A stretch of 7,660 bases of DNA, taken from positions 1 through 7,660 of the forward strand of contig SXOY01000223.1 of NCBI GenBank assembly GCA_005776545.1, read 5' to 3'. Source of the DNA: Planctomycetia bacterium (GTDB lineage Bacteria; Planctomycetota; Phycisphaerae; Phycisphaerales; UBA1924). The position numbers and the translations under genes were made by a program. The notes below the pieces were generated by a model. It was not told where the DNA came from and did no database searches. It was given only the letters and a program-made list of their open reading frames with translations. Positions 5,307-7,660 of this stretch are shown piece by piece (the stretch's first letter is position 1; the number at the start of each line of letters is the position of its first letter).

Positions 5307-7660
5307 GTGAGCCAACAAGCACCATCATCAGTCACTGCGCGGCGCGTCCATCGCTTTGAAGTTCGGGCCAAACCCGGACGAATTGACCCCAAGGCAACTG
5401 CAGTTCTGCGGCAGGCCAAGGCCGCGGCAATAGGGCTGAACTCAGTTGCTACTGCGCGAATCTACCTTGTTGAAGGTGAGTTTAACTCTGGCCAGATTTC
5501 CGCGATCCAGAACCGCCTGCTTGCCGACCCGGTGTGTGAAGGATGTGTGGAGGGTGTTCAAAATGCCAACTTTGGAAGTCAGGTCATTGAGGTACATCCG
5601 CTGCCGGGCGTGATGGACCCGGCAGCGCAGAGCGTGCGCGATGCTATCGGCGACTTGTTTGGGTCAGCGGTGCTTGGACAGACCAATGTGTCAACCGGGA
5701 TGCGGTTTGACCTCGCGGGACTTTCTGCAGATCAGGCACAGGGGTTCGCCAAACAATCGCTCGCCAACGAAGTCATCCATCGCATTCATGCCGGACCGTT
5801 TCACCCTGCTTCGCTCCCTAAGGGGACCGGTTACGAATTCACGCTGCGGCACATTCCACTGCGTGGGCTTACAGACAGTCAGCTTGAGCGCCTGAGCCGC
5901 GATGCGCACTTATTTCTTTCGCTCGATGAAATGCACGCGGTGCAGAGCGAGTTTGATGTGCTGGGGCGCGATCCCACGGATATTGAACTTGAGACATTGG
6001 CGCAGACTTGGAGCGAGCACTGCGTTCATAAGACACTGAAGGCGACAGTGCGATATCGCGGGCCGAAGAACGACACGATTTGGTGGGCCAATCGGCCTGG
6101 GCATGTGATTGAGTCTGATGGCAGCGTGACAATCAACAACCTGCTGAAATCCACAGTCGCGGCGGCGACCTTTGAACTCATGGCCGATGGTGTCGACTGG
6201 GCACTCTCGGTCTTCAAGGACAATTCCGGTGTCATCGCTTTTGATAACAACTATGGCGTGTGCATCAAGGTCGAGACTCACAACCATCCATCGGCGATTG
6301 AGCCTTATGGCGGTGCGGCGACTGGCGCGGGCGGGTGCATCCGCGATGTGATTGGTACCGGGCTGGGGGCACATCCGATTGCGAATACCGATGTGTTCTG
6401 TGTGGCTCACCCAACAATGGATCCGGCCAAGCGGCCGCCGGGAACAATCGATCCGCGGCGGACGTTGACCGAAGTGGTTGCGGGGGTGCGCGATTATGGC
6501 AATCGGATGGGGATTCCGACGCTGAACGGAGCGGTGCAGTTTGATGATCGATATGTGGGAAATCCGCTGGTTTTCTGCGGGTGTATCGGCTTGATTCCTC
6601 GCGACAAGATCAAAGGCGAAGCCAAGCGTGGCGACTTGATTGTGGCTCTGGGCGGACGCACTGGTCGCGATGGAATCCACGGAGCGACATTCAGCTCAAC
6701 CGAACTCGAACACACCAGCGCGGATGAATTCTCGCATGCGGTGCAAATCGGCAACGCAATCGAAGAGAAGCGCGTGCTGGATGCGATCATGCGGGCTCGC
6801 GATCACAAGAATGGCACGCTGTACAACGGCATGACAGACTGCGGCGCGGGCGGATTTTCATCGGCGGTTGGTGAAATGGGAAGCAAGATCGGTGCGGAAG
6901 TCCATCTCGATAAGGCCCCGCTGAAGTACGCAGGATTGTCATACACCGAGATCTGGATTTCTGAAGCACAGGAGCGCATGGTGCTTGCTGTGCCGCAGGC
7001 CAAGCTCGCGACATTGCAGGCGATCTGTGATGAAGAGCACGTTGAACTGGCCGTACTCGGAACGTTCGGTACGCCGAAGGATGAACTGGTTTTGAATTAC
7101 AAGGGCACGGAAGTTGGCCGCATGCCTATGCATTTCCTGCATGATGGCATTCCGATGCCGACGCGTGAAGCGGTGTGGACGCCGTCGGTGTCGCCGATTT
7201 CTACGGCAGCTCCGACGATGTCGATTCAGGAGACGCTGCTCAAGGTTCTCGCCCACCCCACTGTTGCCAGCAAGCACTGGATCATCCGTCAGTACGATCA
7301 CGAGGTTCAAGGGAACACGGTTCTTAAGCCGCTGGTTGGACCTGCACATGCTGGACCTGGCGATGCGTCGATCATTGAGCCTGTGCCGGGGACTGGCCGC
7401 GGAGTTGCCCTTGCGTGCGGCATGAACATCGCTGCGGGAGACCCGGCGATTGGGGGCGATCCATACCAGATGGCGTTGTGCGGCATCGATGAGGCCGTCC
7501 GCAATCTGGTGTGTGTCGGAACTGATCCGAGTCGCATTGCGATTCTCGACAATTTCTGCTGGCCCAGTTGCAAGAAGTCGGAAAACATGGGCTCATTGGT
7601 GCGAGCATCTGAAGGGTGCTACGACGGCGCGAAGGCGTATCGGACACCTTTTGTGTCTGG
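5307..7660 (+). CDS. purL: FGAM synthase: tandem PurS-like domains fused to PurL (3' end outside window)
   Basis: Phosphoribosylformylglycinamidine synthase converts FGAR, ATP and glutamine-derived ammonia to FGAM, the fourth step of de novo purine synthesis. The frame opens after a stop at 5298-5300. The GTG at 5307 is the only start candidate before the first domain, which begins near residue 15. It stays open to the window end (784 codons). Two PurS-like units come first: ~15-85 (EVRAKPGRIDPKATAVLRQA, ending LLADPVCEGC) and ~93-165 (VIEVHPLPGVMDPAAQSV, ending LANEVIHRIHAG). PurL follows: QTWSEHC with W235 and H238, the ATP-site stretch ETHNHPSAIEPYGGAATGAG (323-342), NRMGIPTLNGAVQFD, GGRTGRDGIHGATFSS, DCGAGGFSS (511-519), SEAQERM, and the start of the second half (LVGPAHAGPGDASIIEPVPG, GGDPYQMALCGIDEAVRNLV, DNFCWPS). 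No glutaminase domain appears in the visible part; a PurQ subunit is presumably encoded elsewhere, or a glutaminase domain may lie beyond the edge. No Shine-Dalgarno is visible. Confidence 0.95.
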   Translation, partial: MSQQAPSSVTARRVHRFEVRAKPGRIDPKATAVLRQAKAAAIGLNSVATARIYLVEGEFNSGQISAIQNRLLADPVCEGCVEGVQNANFGSQVIEVHPLPGVMDPAAQSVRDAIGDLFGSAVLGQTNVSTGMRFDLAGLSADQAQGFAKQSLANEVIHRIHAGPFHPASLPKGTGYEFTLRHIPLRGLTDSQLERLSRDAHLFLSLDEMHAVQSEFDVLGRDPTDIELETLAQTWSEHCVHKTLKATVRYRGPKNDTIWWANRPGHVIESDGSVTINNLLKSTVAAATFELMADGVDWALSVFKDNSGVIAFDNNYGVCIKVETHNHPSAIEPYGGAATGAGGCIRDVIGTGLGAHPIANTDVFCVAHPTMDPAKRPPGTIDPRRTLTEVVAGVRDYGNRMGIPTLNGAVQFDDRYVGNPLVFCGCIGLIPRDKIKGEAKRGDLIVALGGRTGRDGIHGATFSSTELEHTSADEFSHAVQIGNAIEEKRVLDAIMRARDHKNGTLYNGMTDCGAGGFSSAVGEMGSKIGAEVHLDKAPLKYAGLSYTEIWISEAQERMVLAVPQAKLATLQAICDEEHVELAVLGTFGTPKDELVLNYKGTEVGRMPMHFLHDGIPMPTREAVWTPSVSPISTAAPTMSIQETLLKVLAHPTVASKHWIIRQYDHEVQGNTVLKPLVGPAHAGPGDASIIEPVPGTGRGVALACGMNIAAGDPAIGGDPYQMALCGIDEAVRNLVCVGTDPSRIAILDNFCWPSCKKSENMGSLVRASEGCYDGAKAYRTPFVS

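Noticed and set aside
5910..6680. Minus-strand 256-codon open frame inside the purL gene.
   Set aside because: It lies entirely opposite conserved PurL catalytic motifs and has no domain of its own; it is an antisense shadow.

Overview
The window looks like ordinary chromosomal DNA from a moderately high-GC bacterium. My best guess is a planctomycete, perhaps Phycisphaerae-like. The guess rests on three things: a eukaryote-type (GT3) glycogen synthase, a FGAM synthase that carries PurS-like domains fused to PurL, and mostly weak or absent Shine-Dalgarno sequences. This placement is inference from family memory, not from a search. I see no tRNA, rRNA, CRISPR array, transposase or phage gene.

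Layout. Bases 2-286 (+) are the 3' end of iscU, the Fe-S scaffold gene, cut by the window edge. Bases 346-729 (+) are an IscA/ErpA-type Fe-S carrier with a good ribosome binding site. The 157-base gap that follows holds an inverted repeat and a promoter-like sequence. It leads to 887-1369 (+), a stand-alone protein with two ACT-like domains. That gene meets 1371-2693 (-), a 440-residue protein I do not recognise, tail to tail with one base between the stops. Upstream of it on the minus strand are rnhA (2837-3301, RNase HI) and a GT3 glycogen synthase (3298-5226). Those two overlap by a GTGA tetranucleotide, so the minus-strand unit reads glycogen synthase, rnhA, unknown protein. An 80-base divergent spacer separates it from a large plus-strand gene from 5307 to the window end. 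That gene encodes two tandem PurS-like domains followed by the PurL catalytic domains of FGAM synthase, and its 3' end lies outside the window. It starts with GTG.

Functionally the window is a patchwork of housekeeping modules: Fe-S cluster assembly, possible amino-acid sensing by the ACT protein, glycogen synthesis coupled to RNase HI, and purine biosynthesis. I did not find a convincing new multi-gene system. The points most worth a second look are the PurS-PurS-PurL architecture with a possibly leaderless start, the partly retained glucose-6-phosphate arginine helix in a bacterial GT3 enzyme, the unknown 440-residue protein, and the possible short leader ORF overlapping the ACT gene start.
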